From Fusobacterium necrogenes (GTDB lineage: Bacteria > Fusobacteriota > Fusobacteriia > Fusobacteriales > Fusobacteriaceae), in NCBI RefSeq assembly GCF_900450765.1, contig NZ_UGGU01000003.1, positions 1,178,001 through 1,242,000 on the forward strand: a stretch of 64,000 nucleotides of DNA, read 5' to 3'. The position numbers were made by a program, and so were the translations under genes. The notes beneath the pieces were generated by a model. That model was given only the letters and a program-made list of their open reading frames with translations. It was not told where the DNA came from and ran no database searches. Of this stretch, positions 55,224 to 62,937 are shown piece after piece. Each line of letters begins with the position of its first letter. The stretch's first letter is position 1.

Positions 55224-56800
55224 ATATATTAAAAAAGTTACTAATAACGCTAACAACAACTGTAGTACTAATGAGTTGTACTTCCACAGAAAATTTTAGA
55301 GAAATAAATGGTGTTCCATATAAAGTAGAGAAAAGAAAAATTAAAAGTGGAGATTATAACTTAAATAATGAGTTTTTTAGAGAAAGAGGATTGCCAGTAC
55401 CAGCTAATTTTAAAGAAAAAAGTGTCGAATATCTTGTAGCTAGAAATGATACATTAAAAAAATATGACTATGATTTTTTTAATGGAGTAGATGAAAAGCA
55501 AGCCTTAAGTTTTTATAAAGATTTAGAAGTTAGGGGATATGGTGATAACTCTTTATATTGGAGATGGAAAATATCCTTAGAGAAAGACGAACTTTTTACA
55601 GCAATAAAAAATAATCTCATATCCTTATACAAAGAAAAACCAGCTGATGTACTTACTCTTTCTGGAAAAAATTGGAAATCTCTTAAAATAACAATGTCCA
55701 GTATAGGAAAAATTAAAAATGTAGAAATAGCTGGAAGAGGAAAATCAGGAGTAGTAACTTATATTTTAATCACTACAAGTACTAATAAATATTTAGTAGC
55801 CAAAGAATTAAATATAAGAAAATTATTTATCCTTACAAAACTAACAACAAAAAGTAAAAGAGATATTTTAATGTATGGAACAAAAGGAGGAGTTAAAAAA
55901 TACCAAGATAATCCAATTAGACGAAATATTACCTTACTCCCTTCTAGCTATTTTGTAATAGAATATTTAGGAGAAAAAGTTAATATCTTTGGTGGGGGAT
56001 ATGGACATGGCGTAGGTATGGGACAATATACAGCCTATGATTTATCTGCTAATCATGGCTACTCATACAAACAGATTTTATCTAGATACTATCCTCACTC
56101 ACAGTTAAAAGATATGTATTCACTAAAAGGAGTAGGGAAAATTATAAACGTTGGAATCACATCAAATGGTTCTCTCGATCATGACAAAGTTACTCTTTTT
56201 AGTAATGGAAAAATTAAAATAAATGGTGCTGGTTTTAAAATAGATGTTCCAGCTAAGCAAAAGATTATTATTATAAATAAAGGGAATAGACTATGGGTAA
56301 GTGTAAATGGAAAACATAGAGTTAAAACAGTAAATCCACTTAATATAACAGCTCATGGTTTCTATATAACTTTAGATGGCTTAAAAAAAGCACATACTAA
56401 TTCACCAAGGTACAGAGGAGATTTCACAATAAAACCATCTAAAAGTAATTCTAAAAAAATAAGAGTAATCAACAAAGTAAAAATAGAAGATTATCTAAAA
56501 CAAGTAGTTCCTAGTGAAATGCCAGAAAATTTTGGAATAGAAGCTCTTAAAGCACAATCAGTAGCTGCTAGGACCTATGCTTTAAGTGATTACTTAAAAA
56601 ACAAGTATAAAAGAGATGGTTTTCATGTAAAAGATACAACAGAAAGTCAAGTATATAATAACGCTAAAGAGAATGACAGTTCTACAAAAGCTATAGAAGC
56701 TACATCTGGTAAAGTTTTAATGAATGCTGGAAAACCTATTGATGCAAAATACTTTTCTACTTCTTCTGGATTTACAGAAGCTGCAAATTATATTTGGTAA
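55220..56800 (+). CDS. SpoIID/LytB-domain lipoprotein with permuted domain halves
   Basis: 526 residues with lipobox VVLMSC (Cys near 20). The SpoIID/LytB fold is a peptidoglycan lytic transglycosylase. What is usually its C-terminal half comes first here: WRWKISLEKDELFTAIKNN, then GGGYGHGVGMGQ (258-269) and ILSRYYP (ending 292). What is usually the N-terminal half comes last: IEDYLKQVVPSEMP with E433 as the expected catalytic Glu, AQSVAARTYA (445-454) and STSSGFTEAANYIW at the very end. The protein stops exactly where the canonical order would join the two halves, which points to a circular permutation. Coupled to kdsB by ATGA. Confidence 0.85.
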   Translation: MNILKKLLITLTTTVVLMSCTSTENFREINGVPYKVEKRKIKSGDYNLNNEFFRERGLPVPANFKEKSVEYLVARNDTLKKYDYDFFNGVDEKQALSFYKDLEVRGYGDNSLYWRWKISLEKDELFTAIKNNLISLYKEKPADVLTLSGKNWKSLKITMSSIGKIKNVEIAGRGKSGVVTYILITTSTNKYLVAKELNIRKLFILTKLTTKSKRDILMYGTKGGVKKYQDNPIRRNITLLPSSYFVIEYLGEKVNIFGGGYGHGVGMGQYTAYDLSANHGYSYKQILSRYYPHSQLKDMYSLKGVGKIINVGITSNGSLDHDKVTLFSNGKIKINGAGFKIDVPAKQKIIIINKGNRLWVSVNGKHRVKTVNPLNITAHGFYITLDGLKKAHTNSPRYRGDFTIKPSKSNSKKIRVINKVKIEDYLKQVVPSEMPENFGIEALKAQSVAARTYALSDYLKNKYKRDGFHVKDTTESQVYNNAKENDSSTKAIEATSGKVLMNAGKPIDAKYFSTSSGFTEAANYIW

Positions 56801-56870
56801 TTTAAATAAAATATATATATTTAATTAATAAAAATTATTGTTACTATAACCTCTTATTGATAATATATAT

Positions 56871-56899
56871 TTTACATTAATGAAATAATTAGTTATAAT
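56871..56899 (+). promoter_or_regulatory. Promoter of the lysine riboswitch transcript
   Basis: TTTACA (56871-56876), 17-bp spacer, TATAAT (56894-56899); start near 56906, just before the aptamer. Confidence 0.75.
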
Positions 56900-56915
56900 C
56901 ACTTTGGTAAATATA

Positions 56916-57085
56916 AAAAATAGAGGCGCAACTGACAAGAGTAATATTATTTAGCATGACAAGCAAAGAGATAATATAAAAGGGGAAGTTGCCGAAATAA
57001 AAAAGTCGTCAAACTTTTTTGTTGGTAATTCAGATAATATCTGTCTTATTGTCATTGATTATTCAATGGAGTACTATTTGTGTGG
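56916..57085 (+). ncRNA. Lysine riboswitch (L box)
   Basis: Conserved core elements are present in order: AGAGGCGCAA, AAGAGTAAT, GGGGAAGTTGCCGAAA, the TTGTTGGTAATTCAGATAAT stretch, CTGTCTTATTGTCATT, and the closing GGAGTACTATTTGTG. P1 can form from AAATAG (56918-56923) and CTATTT (57074-57079). A terminator hairpin follows before the coding region, so lysine binding should stop transcription. This makes the downstream NhaC-like protein a lysine-controlled gene. Confidence 0.93.
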
Positions 57086-57113
57086 TTATAATTTGTAATA
57101 TTTTGTAGCATTT

Positions 57114-57149
57114 ATACAGCTTAGAACTCTAAGCTGTATTTTTATTTTA
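57114..57149 (+). terminator. Riboswitch-controlled terminator
   Basis: ATACAGCTTAG / CTAAGCTGTAT, 11-bp stem and 4-nt loop followed by TTTTTATTTT, ending immediately at the AGGAGG of the transporter. Confidence 0.92.
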
Positions 57150-57160
57150 GGAGGTATGTA

Positions 57161-58609
57161 ATGTTTGAAATACTCAAATTAGCTCCAGTTGTAATATTAG
57201 CTGGACTTATGATAGGAGGATTTGATGCTTTAATAGCTGCTCCTCTTGCCACTATTGCAGCAGCTTTAGCTGCAAGCATAACCGAAAAAAGGAAATTTAA
57301 TGAAATCCTAGATGCAGCTCTTTCAAATGTTAGAGAGATAGTAATAGCACTCTTTATATTAATGTTGGCTTATGCTATGGCAGAAGTATTTATGTCAACA
57401 GGAGTTGGAGCAGCTATAATCAATTTTGCTTTAAAAATTGGAATAACAGGTAGAAGCATAGCAGTAGTAGGAGTTATTGTTACATCTATTCTATCTATTG
57501 CAACAGGTACAAGTTGGGGAACTTTTGCTGCATGTGCACCTATATTTTTATGGCTTAACTATATAGTAAATGGAAATATCTTTTTAACAATTGGTGCAAT
57601 AGCTGGTGGAGCTTGCTTTGGTGATAATATAGGTCTCATATCTGACACTACAATTGTGAGCTCCGGAATACAAGGAGTAGAGGTTATAAAAAGAGTAAGA
57701 CATCAGGGTATTTGGTCAGGATTAGTTTTATTATTAGGAGTCATAGCTTTTGGAATAGCTGGTTTCATTCTCGATCTACCTAATATAACAGGAAATGGTG
57801 CAGAAGCAATAGCTAAAATACCCTCAGATGTATGGTCTAAACTAGCTTTAGAAAGGGAATCAGCTGTTACTTTACTTAACCAAGTAAAGCAAGGTGTTCC
57901 TATTTATATGATAGTTCCATTAATTCTCGTACTAGGTGCAGCTTTTAGAGGTTATCAAACTTTCATATGTCTTTTTATAGGAATTATATCTTCATATATC
58001 TTAGGTAAGGTAGCAGGTACAGTAACTGACACAAGAAGTTTTTTAGAAAATCTAATAATGTCTGGTTTTTCTGGAGCAGGATCTTGGGTAATTGTAATGA
58101 TGATGTGGGTATCAGCTTTTGGTGGTATAATGAAATCTATTGATGCCTTCAGACCATTATCTAATTTACTCATAAAAATCTCAAAAAATGTGAGACAACT
58201 TATGTTTTGGAATGGAGTTTTGGCAATAGTAGGAAATATGACATTAGCAGATGAAATGGCACAGATTGTAACTGTTGGTCCTATTATTAGAAATTTAGTA
58301 GAAAAAAATGTAGTTGGAAGTCAAGAAGATATGGAAAAATTAAAGTTACGTAACGCTACATTTAATGATGCTATGGGAGTTTTTGGTTCTCAACTCATAC
58401 CTTGGCATGTATATATAGGATTTTATATTGGTATAGCTACTACCGTTTATCCTCTTTATGAATTTAAAGCCTTTGATATAATTAAATATAATTTTATAGC
58501 TTATATAGCTGTTATAAGTATGTTATTTCTTACTATAACAGGTTTTGATAAATTTATACCAAATTTTGGACTACCAAGAGAACCTCAAGTAACATTAAAA
58601 AAATACTAA
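57161..58609 (+). CDS. lysW: NhaC-family transporter, predicted lysine importer
   Basis: 482 residues with about 11-12 membrane helices. NhaC-like features: SILSIATGTSWGTFAACAPI, GGACFGDNIGLISDTTIVSS and NMTLADEMAQIVTVGPI. The family is annotated as Na+/H+ antiporters, but members under lysine riboswitches have been proposed to be lysine transporters (LysW), which the leader here supports. The gene follows AGGAGG and the terminator. The name is inferred from regulation. Confidence 0.88.
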   Translation: MFEILKLAPVVILAGLMIGGFDALIAAPLATIAAALAASITEKRKFNEILDAALSNVREIVIALFILMLAYAMAEVFMSTGVGAAIINFALKIGITGRSIAVVGVIVTSILSIATGTSWGTFAACAPIFLWLNYIVNGNIFLTIGAIAGGACFGDNIGLISDTTIVSSGIQGVEVIKRVRHQGIWSGLVLLLGVIAFGIAGFILDLPNITGNGAEAIAKIPSDVWSKLALERESAVTLLNQVKQGVPIYMIVPLILVLGAAFRGYQTFICLFIGIISSYILGKVAGTVTDTRSFLENLIMSGFSGAGSWVIVMMMWVSAFGGIMKSIDAFRPLSNLLIKISKNVRQLMFWNGVLAIVGNMTLADEMAQIVTVGPIIRNLVEKNVVGSQEDMEKLKLRNATFNDAMGVFGSQLIPWHVYIGFYIGIATTVYPLYEFKAFDIIKYNFIAYIAVISMLFLTITGFDKFIPNFGLPREPQVTLKKY

Positions 58610-58647
58610 ACTTATAAATATTAAATATTTTTTTTATTTTAATTTTA

Positions 58648-58656
58648 TGCTATAAT
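58648..58656 (+). promoter_or_regulatory. Extended -10 promoter of system 2
   Basis: TGCTATAAT, an extended -10; no clear -35. It lies 35 bp before the response regulator start. Confidence 0.45.
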
Positions 58657-58690
58657 TGGAAATAATCTTTTATCTTGGGGTGTATAAATT

Positions 58691-59356
58691 ATGCAAAGAA
58701 AAATTTTAATTATAGAGGATGAAAAATCACTTACGCAAGTTTTAGATGATACTCTTTCTCAAGAGGATTTTGATATAATTAAAGCCTTTGATGGAGAAAA
58801 AGGAATAAATATATTTTATAGTAATAAGCCTGATCTAATATTACTTGATATCAATCTACCTAAAAAATCAGGTTGGGAAGTATGTAAAGAGATTCGTAAG
58901 ACTTCTAACATTCCAATAATTATGATGACAGCTAGGGATTCTGATAATGATGAATATAATGGTCTAAGCCTTGGAGCTGATGATTACATTACTAAACCTT
59001 TCAATCTTAAAATTCTAGCATTAAAAGTAAAAAAACTTTTAAAACTAGATGATAACAATATTTATAAATTTGAAAATTTCTCTTTTGATATAAAGAAAGG
59101 AGAAATCACTATCAATGATAAAAATAGTGAGCTTACAAGAAGAGAAATTCAATTTTTAGAATATATGATTAAAAATAAAGGAATAATATTTTCGAGGGAT
59201 TACCTTCTAAATGAAATTTGGGGATTTGATTTTGAAGGAGATGACAGAGTAGTTGATACTTTAGTCAAAAGAATACGTAAAAAATTAGGTGACTATAGTT
59301 TTTTATTAAAAACAATAAGAGGAATGGGGTATAGTTTTGATGAAAATAAAAATTAA
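58691..59356 (+). CDS. OmpR-family response regulator (system 2)
   Basis: 221 residues. Receiver with EDE (9-11), phospho-acceptor D53 (ILLDINLP) and ITKPFN; winged helix ELTRREIQFLEYMIKNKGII then DDRVVDTLVKRIRKKLG. It overlaps the kinase by 17 bases. The CpxR-like order regulator, kinase and periplasmic Spy-like protein suggests envelope-stress sensing. The 11-bp repeat box seen at system 1 is absent here. Confidence 0.95.
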   Translation: MQRKILIIEDEKSLTQVLDDTLSQEDFDIIKAFDGEKGINIFYSNKPDLILLDINLPKKSGWEVCKEIRKTSNIPIIMMTARDSDNDEYNGLSLGADDYITKPFNLKILALKVKKLLKLDDNNIYKFENFSFDIKKGEITINDKNSELTRREIQFLEYMIKNKGIIFSRDYLLNEIWGFDFEGDDRVVDTLVKRIRKKLGDYSFLLKTIRGMGYSFDENKN

Positions 59357-60668
59357 TCTTTTTCAAAAAATATTCATTTTCTCTATATTTTTAATTGTTT
59401 TTACTGTTTTAGTTAGTTATCTTTTTAGTACTTTTTTAGCAGATTCATTTTATATTAACAGAAAAAAAAATGAAATACTAGAAATCGTAGAGAATGCTAA
59501 AAAACTCTCAATAGATGAATATATTTTTAAAGATTATGCTTCTGAATTAAAAAATAGAGAAGGAATCAACTTATATATCCTCACAGAAAATAGTACTGAT
59601 ATTTATAATAATTCTGATGATTATTACAACTACGAAGATAAATATTTCACTCAGCTCGAAAATGGATTTCATATAAAAAATCTCCCTTTTTCGAATATAA
59701 TGCTACTTATTTATAGAGAAGAACTTCCTAATGAAGGTCTACTTTTTGTTACAACCTCTCTATCTGTTATGAGCAGTCATAGGCATGAAGTATATTCACT
59801 ACATTTAATAACATTTTTCTTAACTATGATCCTAAGTATTTTCCTCTGTAGATTTTTTGCTAAAAAAATTACTAAAAATATTTTTGAACTTAACAGAATA
59901 GCTAAACAAATTACTAATCTTGATTTTTCTGAAGAAGCTAATATTGATACTACTGATGAATTAAATGAACTTGGCGAAAATATAAACATTATGTCTAAAA
60001 GTATCTCCTCTTCTATTGATAATTTAAATAGTTTTGTTTCTAATGCATCACATGAATTAAAAACTCCAATTGCAATTATAAATGCCCACGCACAAGCTCT
60101 ACTTAATGAAACTATTACAGATGAAAAATTAAAAAAAGAGTACTATAAAGTCTTATTAAAAGAAAGTAAAGAAATGTCGTCATTAGTAAGCGACTTACTC
60201 TTAATTTCTAAACTTTCATCTTTAGAAAAAAAATTACAAAAAGAAGAGTGTAGTTTTTTAAACTTATTAAATGAAAGTATTGAAAAATTTGAATTTTTAG
60301 AGCTAAAGAAGGATATTGAATGGAATATTAAAATTAAAGATTTGGATATTCATATTAATAAAAAACTCTTTAAAGTTGTTCTAGATAACCTTGTTAATAA
60401 TGCTTTAAAGTATTCTCCTGAAAACTCTATTATAAATATATATCAAAAAGATAAAAACATAATCTTTGAAAATCCTATGTATATAGCAGAAAAAGAAAAT
60501 CTTGATAAACTTTTTCAACCTTTTTATAGAGGAACAGCTGCGAATGAATTAAATATTGAAGGAAGTGGCCTAGGCTTATCACTTATTAAAAAAATCTTAG
60601 ATTTACACTCTATTAGGTATCTTATTAATATTGAAGATAACTACTTCAAATTTATTTTGACATATTGA
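59340..60668 (+). CDS. Sensor histidine kinase (system 2)
   Basis: 442 residues from the ATG at 59340 (a TTG one codon earlier is rejected). Two membrane helices (about 9-32 and 154-172) flank a periplasmic domain of roughly 120 residues. HAMP-like linker, H238 in SNASHELKTPIAIINAH, N box DNLVNNALKYSPENS, then GSGLGLSLIKKILD. The catalytic domain is short at the end. The signal is unknown; the following periplasmic protein may be its modulator. Confidence 0.93.
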   Translation: MKIKINLFQKIFIFSIFLIVFTVLVSYLFSTFLADSFYINRKKNEILEIVENAKKLSIDEYIFKDYASELKNREGINLYILTENSTDIYNNSDDYYNYEDKYFTQLENGFHIKNLPFSNIMLLIYREELPNEGLLFVTTSLSVMSSHRHEVYSLHLITFFLTMILSIFLCRFFAKKITKNIFELNRIAKQITNLDFSEEANIDTTDELNELGENINIMSKSISSSIDNLNSFVSNASHELKTPIAIINAHAQALLNETITDEKLKKEYYKVLLKESKEMSSLVSDLLLISKLSSLEKKLQKEECSFLNLLNESIEKFEFLELKKDIEWNIKIKDLDIHINKKLFKVVLDNLVNNALKYSPENSIINIYQKDKNIIFENPMYIAEKENLDKLFQPFYRGTAANELNIEGSGLGLSLIKKILDLHSIRYLINIEDNYFKFILTY

Positions 60669-60718
60669 AGTCATAATTTTCATCTATAATTCAATAAAAT
60701 AATTAAAACTAGGAAGTG

Positions 60719-61078
60719 ATGAATGTGAAAAAAATATTTGTTATAATATTCATAATTTTAGCTATCAGTTCAACTGGATTTGCTAAAATGTATAATTTTC
60801 AAAATGAATCCAAGCAATCTATTCCACTGCACATGAAAAAAATGAAAGATAAAAATTATATAATAAATCCTGAACTCGAAAAAACTAGAATTGAGATAGA
60901 AGAAAAAAGATTAGAAATTAGAAAAGAACTATTAAAGGAAGAACCTGATTGGGATAAAATAGAAAAATTGAATATTGAAATAGCAATACAAGAAGCTAAA
61001 AATAGAACCTTAACTATGAGAGAAAAATTTGAAGCTAGATTTAATTCTCAAACATCTTCTAATTTATCTAATAATTAA
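60719..61078 (+). CDS. Spy/CpxP-like periplasmic protein
   Basis: 119 residues. Signal peptide (KKIFVIIFIILAISSTGFA) then a charged helical body. EKRLEIRKELLKEEPDWDKI and REKFEARF resemble the helix-hairpin of Spy/CpxP and heavy-metal-sensor proteins. The start is ambiguous: GTG at 60716, ATG at 60719 or GTG at 60725, all near AGGA. Third gene after system 2, as cpxP accompanies cpxRA, so it may titrate unfolded proteins or feed back on the kinase. Confidence 0.72.
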   Translation: MNVKKIFVIIFIILAISSTGFAKMYNFQNESKQSIPLHMKKMKDKNYIINPELEKTRIEIEEKRLEIRKELLKEEPDWDKIEKLNIEIAIQEAKNRTLTMREKFEARFNSQTSSNLSNN

Positions 61079-61085
61079 AATTATC

Positions 61086-61311
61086 CAAGAATAACTTTTG
61101 TTTAAAGAATAAAGAGCAAGTATAGCTTCTAAAATTCTAAAAACTTCAGTTCTCTAAGAATTTTGAAATACAGAAAAGAAATTTCTGTGTCTCAATAGTA
61201 GCAGTTATACTTCTCTACTATTGAAAAACTTGCTCTACTTAAAAAATTATGTTTTTTAGTGTTTGTTTTCGCTGACTTGCTCTATTTATTCTTTTCTAAT
61301 CTTTGTTATTT
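61086..61311. repeat. Palindromic element, copy 2 (longer variant)
   Basis: Reversed relative of the element at 20480-20707. Its minus strand carries AATAAC..GATT, AAAAGAATAAATAGAGCAAG, AGCGAAAACAAACACTAAAA, and near the other end TTGCTCTTTATTCTTTAAAC then AAAAGTTATTC. The outer arms pair; the interior holds further hairpins (CAATAGTAG..CTACTATTG, AAAATTCT..AGAATTTT) not found in copy 1. No ORF. Confidence 0.7.
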
Positions 61312-61339
61312 TTATTTTTTTATATTCTTAATAAATTTT

Positions 61340-61528
61340 TTAAATTGAAAAAGGAATTTGATTTTCCATAATAACCTTAAGTCCCGCTTTTATAACTTTA
61401 TCTTTAATTTCATTTTCTATTATTTTATACTTATTAATTTCTAAATCTGCCAAAATAAAATATGGAGCTCTTCCAATCTTCTATCTGTATTTAAATCATA
61501 TATATCTTCCTCTAATGCCTATCTTCAT
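61340..61528 (-). pseudogene. Broken NifX-type iron-molybdenum cofactor-binding gene
   Basis: Reading the minus strand gives MKIGI, then in another frame EEDIYDLNTDRR, then in a third frame GRAPYFILADLEINKYKIIE and a KAGLKVIMENQIPFSI ending. This is the N-terminal pattern (FGRAPYF) of the dinitrogenase iron-molybdenum cofactor family. At least two frame changes are needed; one is explained by a lost T in TTTGG. The middle of the domain also seems missing. It lies next to an intact relative, so it is a decayed paralog or contains sequence errors. Confidence 0.6.
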
Positions 61529-61546
61529 CTCTAAATTTTGATAAAA

Positions 61547-61572
61547 TATAAAGGGAGTTTCCTCCCTTTATA
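61547..61572 (-). terminator. Terminator after the NifX-like gene
   Basis: TATAAAGGGAG / CTCCCTTTATA, 11-bp stem with 4-nt loop, followed on minus by TTTTATC, directly past the stop of the intact gene. Confidence 0.85.
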
Positions 61573-61573
61573 A

Positions 61574-61951
61574 TTAATGTTTACACTTATGTCCTTCTTC
61601 ATGATGGTGGGCACAAGCAGATCCTCTAGAGCATAAACTTCCTTGTAAATATACTTCTAATACCTCTTTTATTTCTCCACTTGCTCCCAATATAACCTGT
61701 CTACCATTAGCTTTGATTAAATCAATAGCTCTTTGTCCCATTCCACCTGTTATTACTACATTTATATTATTTTCAGCTATAAATTTTGGAAATACTCCTG
61801 GAGCATGTTTTGGAGCATCTAATACCTCTTTCTTTACTATTTCTCCCTCTTTTACTGAATATACTACAAATTTTTCACAATGTCCAAAATGCTCCTCTAC
61901 TGTTACTTCATCATTTGTTGTAAATCCTACTCTTAAAATTTCATTTGCCAT
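61574..61951 (-). CDS. Dinitrogenase iron-molybdenum cofactor-type protein (NifX/NifB C-terminal family)
   Basis: 125 residues. LRVGFTTNDEVTVEEHFGHC at the start, VVITGGMGQRAIDLIKANGR in the middle, and a Cys/His-rich tail (CSRGSACAHHHEEGHKCKH) that could bind metal. The family binds iron-molybdenum or iron-sulfur clusters in nitrogenase maturation, but many anaerobes without nitrogenase carry such stand-alone members; no nif genes are here. Coupled to DUF134 by a one-base overlap. Confidence 0.88.
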   Translation of the reverse strand: MANEILRVGFTTNDEVTVEEHFGHCEKFVVYSVKEGEIVKKEVLDAPKHAPGVFPKFIAENNINVVITGGMGQRAIDLIKANGRQVILGASGEIKEVLEVYLQGSLCSRGSACAHHHEEGHKCKH

Positions 61952-62241
61952 TACTTCTCATCTCCTGTATTTTTTAATTTTATTGCTTTTTGATGTAACA
62001 AAGCATCCAATATTTTTTTCCTTCCAGAGTTTAATATTCTTTGAACAGTTCCCCTAGATATCTGCATAAGTTCAGCAGTTTCTATTTGACTCTTTCCTTC
62101 ATAATCACAAAGTCTTATTGCTTCTAACTCATCTATTTCTATCTCTACTGTCTTTAATTCAACCATAGAAATACCAATAGGTTTAAAAATTCTTTCATTT
62201 TCTAAAATACGACAACATCTCTGTTTTTTGCATCTCGACAT
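61951..62241 (-). CDS. DUF134 DNA-binding protein
   Basis: 96 residues from the ATG at 62241 with GGAGG five bases ahead; the frame extends to 62271 through the palindrome and is rejected. CKKQRCCRILENERIFKPIG and a sigma-70-region-4-like helix-turn-helix (EAIRLCDYEGKSQIETAELM then QISRGTVQRILNSGRKKI). DUF134 proteins are commonly beside NifX-like proteins and are probably their transcriptional regulators. Confidence 0.88.
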   Translation of the reverse strand: MSRCKKQRCCRILENERIFKPIGISMVELKTVEIEIDELEAIRLCDYEGKSQIETAELMQISRGTVQRILNSGRKKILDALLHQKAIKLKNTGDEK

Positions 62242-62259
62242 AAATTCCTCCATTTTTTC

Positions 62260-62271
62260 GTGCATATGCAC
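62260..62271. promoter_or_regulatory. Candidate operator, 12-bp palindrome
   Basis: Perfect palindrome GTGCATATGCAC at the predicted transcription start of the DUF134 operon; a possible autoregulatory site. Confidence 0.5.
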
Positions 62272-62277
62272 AATTAA

Positions 62278-62306
62278 AATATACTACTAGTTTATGATTT
62301 TGTCAA
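62278..62306 (-). promoter_or_regulatory. Promoter of the DUF134-NifX operon
   Basis: Minus strand TTGACA (62301-62306), 17-bp spacer, TATATT (62278-62283). Confidence 0.8.
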
Positions 62307-62319
62307 GTTTCAAATAAAA

Positions 62320-62357
62320 AATTAGATAATAACTTTTTTAAAAATTATTATCTAATT
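62320..62357 (-). terminator. Terminator after the chromate transporter genes
   Basis: AATTAGATAATAA / TTATTATCTAATT, 13-bp stem, with T-rich sequence following on minus. Confidence 0.75.
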
Positions 62358-62460
62358 GCTTTAGAAAATCATAAAATCTCTCTTATTCATAAGGCTTTAT
62401 CTATTACTATATAAACAACTCCACCTATAAATCCGCTTCCTAACATAATTTTTATAGGAC

Positions 62461-62937
62461 TTAATCTATATTTTTCAATAAAAATGCTCCTACTATTATT
62501 AATAATAATCCAATTATATTAAAACCTTTTTCAAACACTGCTAATTTAAATATAGACACTCCTGCTGTTGTTATCAAAGCAATTATAACTGGTCTAATTC
62601 CTGAAAGTATTCCCTGTAAATAGGGCAATTTTTCATATTTAAAATACATCCATGCTAATAATGAAATTATTATACAAGCAGGGAGTATACATCCTAATGT
62701 TGCTACTATTGCTCCTAATATTCCATGGATTCTAACTCCTACAAATGTAGAAGCATTGACTGCTATAGGTCCTGGTGTCATCTCTGCTATTGTTATTAAA
62801 TCTGTAAATTCTGTTAATGATAACCAGTGATGCTTATATACTACCTGTTCTTGAATCAAGGGAATTGCTCCCATTCCCCCACCAAAACTAAATAATCCTA
62901 TCTGAAAAAAACTTAAAAATAAATCTATATATTCCAT
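62461..62937 (-). CDS. chrA: Chromate transporter half (CHR domain), C-terminus frameshifted
   Basis: 158 residues as read, one CHR domain: FFQIGLFSFGGGMGAIPLIQ, EFTDLITIAEMTPGPIAVNA, TFVGVRIHGILGAIVATLG. CHR pairs form a membrane transporter linked to chromate efflux, though the natural substrate in anaerobes is uncertain. The frame stops after LLKNID, but the next frame continues KYRLSPIKIMLGSGFIGG and on to a TGA at 62387, a normal CHR C-terminus. One A added to the A5 run near 62475 restores it. Shares one base with the other half. Confidence 0.85.
   Translation of the reverse strand: MEYIDLFLSFFQIGLFSFGGGMGAIPLIQEQVVYKHHWLSLTEFTDLITIAEMTPGPIAVNASTFVGVRIHGILGAIVATLGCILPACIIISLLAWMYFKYEKLPYLQGILSGIRPVIIALITTAGVSIFKLAVFEKGFNIIGLLLIIVGAFLLKNID

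Noticed and set aside
56700-56800. SpoIID protein truncated at its C-terminus
   Set aside because: The stretch that normally follows is found at the N-terminal side of the same protein, and no coding signal continues after the stop; permutation explains it better than truncation.
57161-58609. Calling the NhaC-like gene a sodium/proton antiporter
   Set aside because: The lysine riboswitch in its leader argues for lysine transport.
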